The position numbers and the translations under genes were made by a program. Under the pieces are notes generated by a model. That model saw nothing but the letters and a program-made list of their open reading frames with translations, did no database searches and was not told where the DNA came from. From Tubiluchus corallicola (taxonomy: Eukaryota > Priapulida > Priapulimorpha > Priapulimorphida > Tubiluchidae), in the NCBI GenBank assembly GCA_030141605.1, contig JAQGDQ010000074.1, forward strand, positions 237,773-301,772: 64,000 bases of DNA. Direction: 5' to 3'. Of the stretch, positions 10,882 through 23,928 are shown piece after piece. Within the stretch, counting starts at the first letter, position 1. Each line of letters opens with the position of its first letter.

Positions 10882-11329
10882 CTGAAAATTAAAAAAAAGA
10901 GTTAGCACATACCACTAAATCAGCACATACACACCCTCTCATATGCAGGCATGCATATAACACACACACGCACGAACACTAGTTTGTGTTTTATTAAATA
11001 ATTAAATAGTAGGTTTAATTTGTTCTTAGTTTAGTTTGAAAATACAACTAAAAATCTAATTAATTTGAAACAAAAATACAATTTGAAAATGGAGAAATTC
11101 TGATAGTATAACTCCTACGGGAACTACTACTGAAAAATCCATATTTATTGGTATTTCACCATAGTTGATGCAGGCAGGCTTAATGATTCAATATGTCATT
11201 ATATATATTTTATATATATTATATATAAAAGTTGATATAATTTGTGTAATTGAAAATTGAGTAAACTCAGGAATTTTTGATAGGGAAGTAAATATATCTG
11301 ACTATTCTATATTTCGAAAAGACTGAAAT
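10882..11329. other. Intron or intergenic, AT-rich, no gene
   Basis: This stretch holds a short CA-rich patch near 10930-10980 and an imperfect TATA-rich palindromic patch at about 11200-11228. No coding signal was seen. Confidence 0.4.
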
Positions 11330-13425
11330 CGCAGGACAGATTGAAATTGATTGAGACACAATAGCTTGAGATAATGAGCTTGTAAAGTTCACTACCAACA
11401 AGTGTGAATCAATTTTGGTTTAGATTGATTTTACTAATAGCACCAATGTTGTCATTGGAAATATATGCTGAATCTTGAGGCATTTTCTATTTGATAAACA
11501 AGGTGCAAATTTTTCAGGTGGGTCAGAGTTGATGCTAACAGGTGACTTTAATTTAGCTTAGACTTAAATGATGCACACAATCAAACTTGTTAAACAACCT
11601 GTGTGTGTCAAGAATGCAACATCTGCAAAAGATTCTACATTAATTGACTACCTATACGTATCATACAAGACATTACATATTGTATAATAAAATCTTCAGT
11701 TTCTTGATGTACGTTTAAGCAACCACTTGATGATGTATATTATTAGAAAAACCGACATTCATAAGGCCACTGCAGTGGTCAAGACACTTTGCTGTTATAA
11801 TAAACATTTTCACTCAGTTCGATTTAGATCTGAACTTGCAAATACGAATTTTTTTTTAATACTGGAAATGTTCATACAGCACAGTCATTGCCTAGAGAAA
11901 GATTTATAAAAGCAAAGCAAATCAATGGAAATGACTGATTAATCTAAATGTAAAAATTATTGGAACATGGTAACAGACAAAGTTGGAGAAGACAGAAAGT
12001 TATTTCTAGGAAAAACTAACCGGCTGCAATGGAAATCCAAATCAATTTTTGGAAAGTTATAAAACGGGTCCTACGTGACAGAAAAGATACATATATCTCA
12101 AAACTGAAGCCTAACAGCACTGAATATACAACTGTTAAAAATAATTACCAGTACTTTTAATTGTCTTTTTGTGCTGCAGCTAAGAGTTTTGCCCATAGCT
12201 TACCAAAATTTCAATTTTCATTTACACAGCCACGTGATTGAACTAAAATTGTAATAAAATGTCTGTAAAAAATTAAAGACTATTAAAATGTTAGATGACT
12301 GGTTAGGCAAAATTGATGAAGAAATGTGTCATGCTTTATCTTACATTATTAACTTGTCTTTTGAAACTGGAAAACACCAGCAGGCTGGAAATTAGCAAAA
12401 ATAAGCCCAATTCACAAGTTGGGCTCTATGTCAGAACCAAACAGTGATAGACCTATAACTGACTTTCCTGTGTTTTCTAAATGAACTAAGAAGTTAATGT
12501 CTTGAACAAATGCATAAGCACACTACAAAAATAACTTATTTCTGGTTCTTAGTGTGGCTTACAACCAAAGCTTTCAACAATAAATTATATGCATGAATTT
12601 ACTGATTCATAATGTCACTGATAATGGAATGATCACTGGTACTGTACTTTTAGATCTAAAGAAAGCATTTAACACATGTGGTTAATTTAAAAATTTTACT
12701 CCAAAAACTTGTTGAAATAGGTTTATATCTGAACAAGCATATGCTTGGTTTTCTTCATATCTGCAGCAATCCGTTTAATAGAAAACAGCATATTGTTATA
12801 AATGGTGACATCTCCAATGCGATTTACGTACTATTGCATGAAGTTAATAGTGTACTGAATACTGAACTTGCTTCGCTCATCAGTGGTTAAGTGTTAATCA
12901 ATTATCTCTTAATACGAGTAAAACGAAATTAATGCTATTTGGGTCACGACAAAATTGGCTGCTTTGCCTGACGTAAACCTAATTGTAAACTGTAAATGCG
13001 TAATAATATGTTCCTTGAGAAATACAAAAATATTTAGGTAGGCAATAAACTACAATCTAAATTTCAGTGAGTAAGTAAACAGGCACTTCCACTTGAATCA
13101 CCAGCGTGCATTATTATTAGCTGTTCATGCCGAGAATGACGTCCGACACAGATGAAAATCAAAAAAGCTTGATATCGTCAAACTGAAATGAAATCCAAAT
13201 TCCAATGTCAGTGTCTACGCGGTCCTCCAACACTAACAAACACTCACAGTATTTTGAACGGCCGTGTAAACGACCATTAAGATTTATAACTGAGTCTATA
13301 ACATTATGTAGTGACTTGATGACCTACGGTCTTTTCTTGCCCCATCTTCACGGATAAAGTTATTTTTTCGTAAAATGTAAATTTGTGACACATTTGGAGA
13401 AAATAAATGTCTATGTCTATGTATG
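11330..13425 (+). mobile_element. CR1/L2-like non-LTR retrotransposon, degraded
   Basis: Pieces of an endonuclease-reverse transcriptase ORF2 appear in order through several frames. VIGNIYAES near 11450 and LMLTGDFNL near 11540 match endonuclease motifs. TPAGWKLAKISPIHKLGS near 12370 then PNSDRPIT is the start of the RT domain. TVLLDLKKAFNT near 12645 is RT motif A. IVINGDIS lies near 12790 and SLNTSKTKLMLFGS near 12905. Stops and frameshifts abound. The 3' end at about 13400-13425 is a short TGTCTA-type tail, as expected for this clade. No active protein can be made. Confidence 0.72.
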
Positions 13426-13429
13426 TAAA

Positions 13430-15115
13430 TCACGAGCCTACCTTTCCATTAATCATATATGCAAACAGCCAACTAGTGAACGTGGGAACACATAATACGC
13501 CAACCGTAATGCCAAAAGCAGGTAAAATTTCATACCACATGTCAAAAAAGCAAACTACGAACTACAAATTTAAAAAAGCAATAAACAATGTCACAAATTC
13601 GGAAATCAGAGAGGCAATTTTGAGGGTCCAATTTCAGCAATAGCACTACGCTTCAACACTTTGCCTTTGAAGAAAACATAGGAGTTCATCAATGTGGCGG
13701 AAGAAAAAACAGAGGGTCTATGACCATCTATACACCTTGAGGGCAATGTTAGAGTATAACAGGTTTTGTAAACATGAAGTGTACATAATTTTTTGTGACA
13801 CCATTGGGTAAAATAGATCAGATAGAAATAAATGAAATAGTCCGACAGGGAACAGTGCTGGGACCATTACTATGTTGTGCTGCAATAAACCGGATTAATG
13901 AGATGGTGACAACAGGGACTGTAATGGGCAGGAATATACATGTGGGTATGTCATTATTCATTGACGATATTGTCGGAATAGGACAAGAAACTATAATCAA
14001 GCAGATGATTAAAAACTGTCAAAAAATTGAAAGAACCAAAAGGTTATCATTCAATATACAGAAAACACAATATATGAGAACTAACATGACACGAAAGAAA
14101 ATGATTCCAGAATTATGTGAGTCGTGGAGGTTAAGGAACGGAGAGGTTAAGGAAGCAGAGGAATACCAATATTTTGGAGATTGGATTAATACAAAATGTG
14201 GTTATGAAACAATGTTTGGGAAAACGAACCGGGAAACATAAAATGATAATTAGTTACATCAAAACAATAGGAGGTGAGATGAAAGTGGGAGATTGCTCAA
14301 TAGGGGTAAAACTAATGCTGTACGAGCATCTTTCGGTGAGTGCAGTGCTAAATAGTTCTGAGACATGGTCAAATTTGACAGCAACTGATTGGGAGAAATT
14401 AAAAACATTATCTAATCTTAGTGAATCAACCCCATACTGGAGATTAGTAACTGAAATAGGCATATGGCCTCTAAAACATAAAGTAAATTATAGAGATTGA
14501 TGTTCTATCGGAATTTACTGATTAGTAAACCAAAGAGATTAGCATCAGGTACTCGAAATGCAAATAAACAGTGTACATAAAAGGTCATGGTATAATGAAG
14601 TAGTTGAGGCTGCAAAAAATATACTATAGATGCTAATAAAGAAAGGGTGAAGGTCATGAAAAAGTCTGAATGGAAGAAAGAAATAAAGAATAAGATTGAA
14701 TGTTGTATAAATAAAGAATGTGCAGAAAAATGCAGGAGCAGCACTAAATTAAGATTTTTAAGGCATACCGAGTGGAAACGACAAAATTACATAGACACAT
14801 GCAAGCCAGAAGAGGTTAAAGATATATTGAAAATAAGACTGAATATGATTAAAGTTAAAGAGAACTACAAGAATGAGTTTAAGGATCAGTTATTATGCCC
14901 AGTGTGTGAGGAAGATCATGACATTACTGAACATATGCTTAGATGTTACAGATATGGAGAATGGAAAAAAAATTTGAACTCAGATGTATTAATGAACAGT
15001 GAAAAGAAAAGATTGCTAGAAATTAGAAAACTAGTGAACGAATGTATGGAATACAGGATAAAGACAAATAAAGACATTAAACTTGGAAAAGACAACTAAA
15101 AGAACAGCGTTAAAG
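13430..15115 (+). mobile_element. Second non-LTR retrotransposon (different family), 3' half
   Basis: RT motifs run in three partly open frames. VYDHLYTLRAMLEYNRF lies near 13720. RQGTVLGPLL and then LFIDDIVGIG (the Y/F-x-DD catalytic motif) lie in 13795-14241. STPYWRLVTEIGIWPL lies near 14430. A zinc-knuckle-like end CPVC...DITEHMLRC is in 14647-15099. Frameshifts near 14240 and 14500-14650 break the ORF. The 13430-13690 segment may be its N-terminal RT region. It abuts the tail of the element before it. A minus-strand relative lies at 15929-16450. Confidence 0.72.
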
Positions 15116-15119
15116 AAGA

Positions 15120-15420
15120 ATAGACTTTGCACCCTATGAAGGTGCCCGCCTCTGTAGGTGGAGAGAGTATCGCCATCGCAATCGCAAAAGGTTGGGATGT
15201 AGCCAGCGCTTCGAAGGTGACGCGCATTGCTAAAAAGGTTTTGACCAGAGCAGCTGCAGCTGCAGCAGCAAACAGTGGAGCGCTCCAATAAAGAATAGAG
15301 GTTCTATGTCTACAATAGATGTTTAGAGCAACAGAAGAAATAATGTGATCATCTCTTCGGACGGACGGTAATGTGTGACGCGTAATGTTCAGTTCAGTGC
15401 TTGTACCTTTTTGTATCAAG
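15120..15420. promoter_or_regulatory. CpG-rich patch: possible bidirectional promoter and INTS1 5'UTR exon
   Basis: This is the clearest local rise in GC and CpG in this part of the window (ATCGCCATCGCAATCGC, GACGCGCATTGC, GGACGGACGG, GACGCG). It ends at a strong plus-strand donor ATCAAG|GTGAGC (exon end 15420). The next plus-strand acceptor with a coding exon is TTTATTTCAG at 17140, 25 bases before the INTS1 ATG, so this patch may hold the INTS1 first non-coding exon. The unrecognised minus-strand gene would start in the opposite direction. The link is inferred from position and splice motifs; no transcript evidence is available. Confidence 0.35.
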
Positions 15421-15928
15421 GTGAGCAGTCAAAGACTGCTATTCGGCTAAAATTAGTATGAAAAAATGTATAAGCCAAACTCTTAATTCCAACTTCACTT
15501 GGTGGTCTTCGGTATGTCCACTCTGCATAAAACAGGCAAAGCATTATTCACAAATTTCTTTTTTCAGTCATGTGCAGCATAGTTCAAAACCTTTTCGTTT
15601 CTCAAAATAATTTGTGTACCATGAATATTCATAAATTGATTACAGATTAGTCCGACTGTCATTAAAAACGCAAAAATATTATTAATTGATTATATTAGGC
15701 CTACGTATAAATCGCAAGTATCTTGAAATGCTAATAACCATATTCATTCCATATTAGGTAAAATTTGCAGTATTTCAAAAATTATCATCATTCATTTAAA
15801 GTTACAATAGTACAATTAACAATTTAAACCTTTCAGCTTACAATTGTCAGATCCCTTCCAAAACAGTATTATTATTGAAAGAGGTTTATAACCTCTTCAG
15901 TTATATAATAAAAAAATATAATGTAATG

Positions 15929-16450
15929 TTATTTTTTATAATTTATATAATAAATTACTTCTCGTAAATCATCAGCATTTTCAGATTTAATGATATTTCC
16001 GTTTAAAATTTTGTTTCTAGGCAATATTTTTGTCATTACTTCACATTCCAACAAATGCTCTGTAATATCGCCCTCTCTGTTGAACTCTGGACATTTTAAA
16101 TCTTTGAAAGAACATTTGTAGTTATATTTAACCATCACCATATTCAATATGGCTACATATACCTCTCTCAATTCCTCTAACTTCATTACATTCTCATACT
16201 TTTTAACTCTCCCATCTCCATAACTGAAAAACTTAAGTTTTGCTTTTGTTTGCTTGCATTCTTTGTTTAAAAGTCCAAATATTTTTATTTTTCACCAACT
16301 TCTACACAGATAAATTTTAATTCCTTTGACTTTTCACACTCAGCTGAACTTTTCACCCGTCTTTTAGATTTCTTCTGTCCATACGAATCTGCTTCTCCCA
16401 CATTAGCATCACCATCTTTCTCTTTCTAGCCTCTCCTTGTTTTCTTCTTC
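15929..16450 (-). mobile_element. Non-LTR retrotransposon 3' fragment, minus strand
   Basis: Read on the minus strand, ECKQTKAKLKFFSYGDGR leads into EELREVYVAILNM, then CPEFNREGDITEHLLECE and a lysine end with stop. It aligns residue by residue with the 3' end of the plus-strand element at 14700-15099 (CRSSTKLRFLR, EEVKDILKIRLNMIK, CPVCEEDHDITEHMLRC). The upstream minus-strand sequence is lysine/glutamate-rich. It is a 5'-truncated copy of the same family in opposite orientation, within the presumed first intron of INTS1. Confidence 0.65.
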
Positions 16451-16632
16451 ATTAATGGCGTCTAGTGTCCATTCACTGTTGATGCACTTTATACCATTGG
16501 AGCAAAGACAGAATGTGAATTGTAAATCCAAAACTTCTTTTCTGATAACTATCGGAGACCATCTACACTAGAAAAAATGAATGGTCACTCACCCCAATGA
16601 CCACCATCATGGTATTCCCTAGTAACTATTTT

Positions 16633-16920
16633 TCACTGTGCAAGAGAGTAATCTCTTTTCACTTCGAAGTCAGATATTGTTATCAAAAGAGGCAGTCCGG
16701 CATTCCGGTATTTTTCTGACCATGTGTTTCCGGCCTGTATTTTTCTGACTATCTGCTTCACGGATTCCTGTGAAGGCAAAAGAGATACTGCCTGCCTCAT
16801 ATTGTAATGTAGCTGATAATATATCTGTAATAATAGCTGGTGGATTTTTGGTTGCCAGTAAGAACCGTTTATCCATTGCTTCGATTTTTTTCTTTTAACC
16901 ATTTGCTTGAAACTCCTCAA
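16633..16920 (-). mobile_element. Possible MULE/FLYWCH-type transposon scrap
   Basis: The minus-strand frame contains MRQAVSLLPSQESVKQIVRK. This resembles the A..LP...S.K..IRR segment that follows the FLYWCH finger in MULE-like transposases and FLYWCH proteins (recalled). A second overlapping frame suggests a frameshift. No transposase core is visible, so the assignment is weak. Confidence 0.3.
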
Positions 16921-17140
16921 AGTCTAGAAGGTGGTTAACTGGTTCTGATGAGGTATGCAATAGTTTTTGCACATCTGCTTTTGGAACCTCTACGCATGTA
17001 CAGTATTGTATTGTATTTTATGGTGTTGTACACCAAGCATGTTTTGTTTCTGTATTTCAATGAACAACCAGCTGCTAAGTTCTTACAAATATGATAGTTA
17101 TAGCATATCAATATTTTTATTTCATGTCTCTTTATTTCAG

Positions 17141-17165
17141 TTAGAAGTTGACTGCATGTGTGAGA
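17141..17165 (+). other. INTS1: INTS1 5'UTR at the first coding exon
   Basis: The acceptor TTTATTTCAG ends at 17140. An in-frame TAG lies upstream of the ATG at 17166, within these 25 bases, which fixes the ATG as the first usable start in this exon. Confidence 0.7.
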
Positions 17166-20100
17166 ATGGATCGGATAAGTAAGCCATTGTCAGGCAGCGG
17201 AGGAGTGCCCATTAGACGTGGTCCAAAAGGAAGGGCATCTCTATCTCTTCCAGGTGATTTTATTGCTTTAGGTAAGTTTGCAGTAATCTTTCTTTTGCAG
17301 TAATCATATTGGTGAGTCAACTTTTAAGACTTTCATAGTTAAATGTACTATGTTCTATAATGTGTTCTATACGGCTTCCATATGGTACAAAAATGTGCAT
17401 GTTTCATAAATGTTTGAAGTATGCCATTTTAAAGGGAAAAAATTTCTATACATTTCAAATCTATTTACCATTTGTTAATGTACTGTACTGTTTAGGTCAA
17501 AGCTGTTGGTGGATATAAATCTTCAATAATGTATGTCTATTAAACATTATATAGACAATGAATTTTCTAAAACATGATCATATTCATCCTGCATAATCAA
17601 TAATATGCATAAGCCTTCATCTTACTGTACTTTTAAGTGCGAAGTAAGTTTGCTCTCTTGCATATTTACTAACTGATTATACAGATTTACATGTTGCTAG
17701 TTAGTACATATTTCACTAACATTTATAAATACTTTCTCTGCTTTTTAATAATATAATTTTAAAAATTAATACGTATAATAATTCCCATGTGTTACTGAAT
17801 TGGAGCTGGAATACTCACAGAAAATGTTCTTTTTTCATACATTTTGTTAGATTTGGCAATTCATATGCATCAACTGCTCTTAAAGCTGAACTACTTCTGA
17901 TTCTTGACTGTTCAATCGATTATAAGGAAAGATTTTATATAATTTTGTAAAAAATGACATTGAACAATCACAGTCGATAGCAATGCGTGAAAGCAGTCTC
18001 TTTTGCTGTTTTAACAGTATAAGTTAATTATCTCGTCCCTAATTTCTAAACATAGTCATTAAAATTGATTTCGTTTTTGCAGGTTCAAAGCAGCGACCTA
18101 GTAGCTCATCACATTCTGATCCAACTGAGCCAAAACCAATTTTACGCAAACCCATTATTGGAGCGAAACGCGACACTTCTATTTCAACATCCCTGCACAC
18201 AGCAGGTATGGTTATGACACTTTTTTGCATATTTACAATGTTTAACATGATAAATTGCTAATGATACATTCGTGAATAATTTGTTGTATTAGCTGTTTTT
18301 TAAAGGGATAATTTTACAAATGATAACTTATTAATTACGCTACCAAATTCAAGAAGCATTCAAATCGAATTTGAGTTTTCATGTTTTTCACAAATTTATT
18401 TAGAATAACATACTACGATCTCATTGCAGTTTTTGTATTAAAAAATTTTCACAGCCTTAGTCGTATTAATATTTACCTAGAGCTTACTTCAATAACTAGC
18501 AGTCTACAGAAATTATGTTTGCAAAATCTAGTAGAATAAATTAATTTTTTGTACATAACCAGACTTAACATAAAAAGGCTACTGTATTAGAATAATAATT
18601 TTCCCTTTTTTACTTTGCACTTTGAATGTTATAACTGAAAGTGAAATCAATACTACCATCAAGTAGGTACAATGCTCAATTTCAGATACATATTGTTGAA
18701 AATGTATATACCCTTATTTTTAAATATTTGCTCATGTTTTGGCAGACTCAGCTTCAGACTCAGCTTGTTTCAGACAGAAGTGCTAATTTACTTTAATATG
18801 GAAATTTGCTTGTTCGTTGCTGTCACAATTTGATTTTTTGCAGCAGTTTGAATTTGCTTATCTGTACAAGTGTTTCTTAGTTTAAGCCGAATATTAATCA
18901 CAAACTGTTGTCCGAATGTGTATGCATGATATTGTTGTTGTTAATTAGTTGTTGTTGCACTATTTGTTAATTACATTCAAATTGGTGCTGATAAAAGTGC
19001 TAACATTATTTGTTTATTATATTATTACTTGTTTTGCCTGGTTTTTAGGTTCCAGTTTGGCTAAGAGACCAAAACTATCGAGTTCGAGTGTTTATGATGT
19101 TGAAAAGAAATCAGGAGCTGTCTATGAAACTGCTGCTTTGGAAAGTATGAGGAACTTTGTTATTTAACTTGAGTGTAAACATTTTCATACCTAGTTACCC
19201 CTGAACGTCTCTTGAATGTCCTTTTAGTAACATGAAAATCCTGTTTGTTTTTACACTCTAACAAATATGAAACATGTATATCCAACAATATTATGTATTT
19301 ATTACTTAACAGACAGTAGTCTTTTTATTTTAATATTACTCTGGGTGAAGTGAGCTTGTTTTGCTGCACTTACCGTCATAATTTGGACCTGATGCCATCT
19401 GCAGTAGTTTATATTGTACAGTAGTCGCAGCTTAATAGACTCACTTTGGAACCGAAGTGTTTTGATCCAATTAACCGATTGAACCTATTAACCGATGGGC
19501 ATAGTATTACTGGTATAGAAGTATGAGTCATCAACTTAGTATGTACTGCAAAGGCTTTTAATGAATTTTAAAAACGAAGTAATGCCTAAATTCCTTTGTG
19601 CAGTTAAAAATTTAAAAATTTATTTTGAAATATTAATTTATATAGGTGAATTAGCAATAAATTAAAAAGTATACTTTTCTAAATCACATAAGTCTGTTTA
19701 TTTGCAAAAATTACAAAAAATTCCTTCAATGTCGGCTGCTTCATTTTGTCGCGAAGAAGTTGGCTCACAAAGTTCTCATAATTATGAAAATGTTGAAAAT
19801 CTGTTACTGTGTTGTACTTATTCTTGTAAAACATTTAGCGCTTGGCGTGCTTGAACTGCAGTTTTTCAAACTTCTTAACTCTATGCTCTTATTTGCTGTA
19901 TGATGCTTACATGTTTACTCTTGTAAGTCACATGGGATGCTGGCTGATTAGTGTACCTGCATCTTTGATTAAGCGTAAAAGCGTGATTTGCAACAAGAGC
20001 TTCAAAGGAAAACCGCTAGACAAGTGATTAAGTGTTTAGCTTCCAGAAATTCTTGGGTAACAGGTTAACATATTCAAAGCAAAACCGCTAGGCTACCATA

Positions 20101-23100
20101 TTAGCACACGATAAACATACTTGCTTACAAACAAAACGGTACTTAACATGATTGTTTCGACATATATAATGCACAAAAGGGAATTAAGATGACATAAAAG
20201 TAAGAAAGGCTGTTTGGGCACATACAAATGTCTTATTTTAAGTACGTGAAGGAAAAATATTGAGTCAATTAAGCGAAGTTATTTGAGTCAATTACCGATA
20301 GTTTTTATGTATATTTGAATAGAAGCAGCTCGTTCCAGGCGTTTTTGAGTCAATTAAGAGATTGAGGCTATTAAGCGGCGACTACTGTAATTTGTTTTAT
20401 ATTTTACCTTGAATATTAAATATTTTCTTAAAGTATACATGTGGTATACAAATCTGTGCATTGTACAGTGCAGTGATTAAAAATTTTGTTGTTGATTTCT
20501 TAACTATAATCTATAAATATAAAAATGAAAATTTGTCATGGTCCATCTAAGATCTTTACTGCCCCCTCTCAGTATAGCAGCGTAAATGCTATCCAAAATA
20601 CCACTTTTTAGGACATTCTTCTATATATTATCATCCATTATATCTTTTTAGAGGTTTATTGTGATATCGCTCCCGCTCTATCCAAATAATTACATCCAAT
20701 ATTATGACTAAAATGTTGTCCAAAACAACACTCTCAATACGGGTGGACTTAGCTAGTTTGTAATAAAAACTAAACACACATAAAATTATATGTTGCTGGC
20801 TTCACCTGTTGCATTATCAAAAAAAATGAATATGTCACCAACAAGTAAAACATGTAAACTAACTGTTTAATTAGCGTAGTAGGTATTCAGCATAATTGTC
20901 ACTGTTTATACACAAATGAAGCAGCACTGCTTGAAACCGTCTTGAACATAGTTTCATGTGCTTGGACGTTGTTGCTGTGCTAGGTGCCTAACATGTCCTG
21001 TATGAAAGGCAGTAATCAGGCATTAGATTGCTCAGTGTAAAAGTTTTCCATATGTTACATGTATTTGTTTCAAGATTTTAAAAGTTGCTAACTTTTGTTA
21101 ATTTCCATTGCCATTAGGTTGGCATTTCATTTACATCAGCTTTTTATCTAATTAGTGTAAAATTTGTAAATACTTGTTAGTGTTGCAGTTATGCTTTCAA
21201 AACATACAACTATATGTCTAATGATTTTTTTATAGTTGATCCACCCGAACTCGTAGAGCAGATTACGGACGCTGCTGATAATGCAGACTATGAGAGAGTC
21301 GAAGGATTAATATGCGGGGCAGTGAAGCATCTTCGGAATAACCGTACTCGACCAGACTCTGCTGTCTATACTGGACTGATGTTGCTTGCCAAGACACGCC
21401 CACTAATCTTTGGCAGTGAAACTGTGATAGACGTAAGTAATAATTAAATACAAAAAAACTAGCACACGTGTTTTTTTGTAAGATGCCGTAATGCCAGATA
21501 GTTTCTGTTCGAAATGAGACAACCTCTGTTATTTTGGAATATTAACTATCTGCTTCTATCAGTTGCTCAAGGGCATTTCTCCTGTCACCCCTTTTGCCCT
21601 GCTAAAAATGGCAAGAAGCCTTTATGCAGACTGAGAAGAAATCAGATGGCTGATTCAACAACCGTTAGGAGCTAAAGAAGGAAACAACCTATTTTTTGTA
21701 AATATGGTACTGTAGCCATTGCTTGGAATTATGATGTTATTTTAAATATTTCTTTTTTTTTGTTTCTGCCAGTTAATCCTATTTTAGTGTCACTTGTAAA
21801 ATTTCACAATGATTTATTATAAACTTTTATCAAACACATTCAAGAAAATGGAGAACTACTGTTCAACTACATGAGCATTGTGAAAGGACTGCCTTACTAG
21901 GATCTAAAATATAGTATGCAAATATAAATTCATTACAGACTGACTGTAGAAAGCTTTGTTTTGCATGTTCTTGCTTTTTCTTTCAGGCATTTTGCAGCTT
22001 GTTGAAACGTGACGTGACTCACAGTTTTAAGACAAAAAGTACAACCCTGCTACAGATTTTTGCTTGCAATGTTTTGTCATTTTCTTTCATGGATGAGGAA
22101 ACATGGCCTGAAGCATTTGTTAAGGTTCGTAACTCGGCATTGTGGTCCCCTGACACAGACAGTTGTGCCAGGCATTATGAAGTATCAGCCGTTATAAAGA
22201 AAGTTTTGTGGTAGCAGCATAATTACCTACTTAAGTGAAGTATATAGAAGCTACACTTATGTAAAAATCAGAAGACAATGCTTAATCAAAGAAATTGGTT
22301 TGTTGTTGTGATTTCTTCGAGTTGTGTTTTTTGCCTTTAAGTACATTTTCACTCCTTTGATTAATGTTCTAAGATTGTAATAATTTTATCAACACAAATT
22401 CCATAAATTGAGCTATTGTGCTTTTTGTATTAAGTATTTTTTTTTTATAAATTTTACTTCTTGTAAGCAGTCCACATGCTAAGGTAGTGACTGCTTTTTA
22501 GTGAATGGTGCAACAGTTTTGGGTTCCAAATGTCGCAATAAGATTGACAAATCACTGGTGAAATGTAATTAAAATGAGCAGTTTAAGAGCATGAAAGTGT
22601 GTGTTTATAGATATATGTTGAAGATGCTTTAGCTGATAGATCTTGGGTGGACTCTGAGGATTGTCGGTGTTTTGTTAACAATGTGCAAACTGCATTCAAT
22701 ACTAAACTTCAGTCAAAGACTACACAAGCAACAGCAACAGTCACCGAAGCTTTAAAATCTGTCGAAACATCAGGTTAGTTTGTCTTACTGGTTTGTAAAA
22801 TAGTTTCATTATTGAAGTGAACTGCAACATTTTAAATGTAGATGTGTTCTGTCAGCTATTTAAGTAAAAACAAGTTTCTTTTAATTAAAATAACTAACTG
22901 TAATTTAAAATTTGACACTACTTTGATTAAATTTTATGGCTCTTTTCCTATGAAATTGCGTCTCAAAGTTGTATTTTTCGTCAAAACATTTTGTTTGGTT
23001 TTGCTCATAAAACTTCGGAAAATCCCAGAATAAACAACTGTGCTGGCAAGGACTTCCTTATCTACCTCGTCATTTTTGTGTGACGCTGAATTTATAAACA

Positions 23101-23928
23101 ATTCTAGACACAGTGAAATGTAATACTAACCAAAAGCAAACACTGCCTCAACTAAGGATTGAATTTTACTGGCATCACCTAACAGGTAAAACGAGTTCCA
23201 CAGTTTGTAACTCGAAAATGAGTTCCAGACTTCCTTTGGAAATGATACCTACACGCCAGATTTTCTCTTATGAAAACCAACAAGAAAAAGTTATAAGTAT
23301 CAGAAAATGTTAGTTAGAGCAAAAATGTTAGTTAGTTTATGTAAAACTGGAAGTTCACAAAGTATGCTAGGACACTCTGAATTATTATGTCACTGCTAAA
23401 ACTTAGGTAGCAAATATTGTGCATTCTGCAGATGAAAAATTGAGATGTTTGGCGAATTATGCAAATATGTTTTAATACTACAAAGTCTAGTAACTTTCTT
23501 GAATTAAAAGTGCTATTACTTGCACATTTTCCTTCTAATTCAGTGTTTCTTCTGTTGTACTTCTGTATTTTTAGTTTGGATTAAACTATTATTAGCATTT
23601 TTTTGTAAATTGAGGCTAAAAAACTAGCCACTTGGTATACATCTAGGCTCGAGGATTAATTCAATCACTTCCTGTTATCTGTGCTCTGATTAATTCATAT
23701 AAAATACATAAGAGAAATAACTGTATTTATATGATGGAATATAATATTGTAAATGGCAGTGCTATGCTGTCTTTCACAACATGGGAGAAGATAATATATA
23801 TTTGGTTATATTTATGCAGGAAATAGCCCAGTGGTGACAGAAGATGAAAGAAGCCAAGATGCATCAGAGATTAGCACTTCAAAATCCTTGTCTAGTATAG
23901 AATCTTGCAACATGCCCGTAGCATCTAG
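17166..23928 (+). CDS. INTS1: INTS1 exons 1-7 (N-terminal region)
   Basis: Coding exons: 17166-17271, 18083-18205, 19049-19144, 21236-21432, 21987-22124, 22611-22773 and 23820-23928. Phases at the ends are 1,1,1,0,0,1,2. Exon 1 is basic and low in complexity and ends in GDFIALG. Exon 3 carries the KRPKLSSSS segment. Exon 4 has PPELVEQITDAADNADYERV and LLAKTRP. Exon 5 has LLKRDVTHSFK and EETWPEAFVK. Exon 6 has RSWVDSEDCRCFVNNVQTAF. Exon 7 is a serine/glutamate-rich linker. Exons 2, 3 and 7 diverge most from vertebrates and are probably disordered. Intron 3 contains a Tigger-like element. Confidence 0.9.

Noticed and set aside
15096-15419. Minus-strand 107-codon frame over the CpG-rich patch
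   Set aside because: Overlapping frames on both strands are open only because stops are rare in this GC-rich block. No splice donor of good quality links it to the minus-strand exons at 10795-10881, so I did not call it a first exon.
15480-15530. Possible extra minus-strand exon reading EWTYRRPPSEVGIKSL after a TTTTATGCAG acceptor
   Set aside because: The acceptor is plausible, but the donor would be a weak GTTTGG and phase with the next exon cannot be tested.
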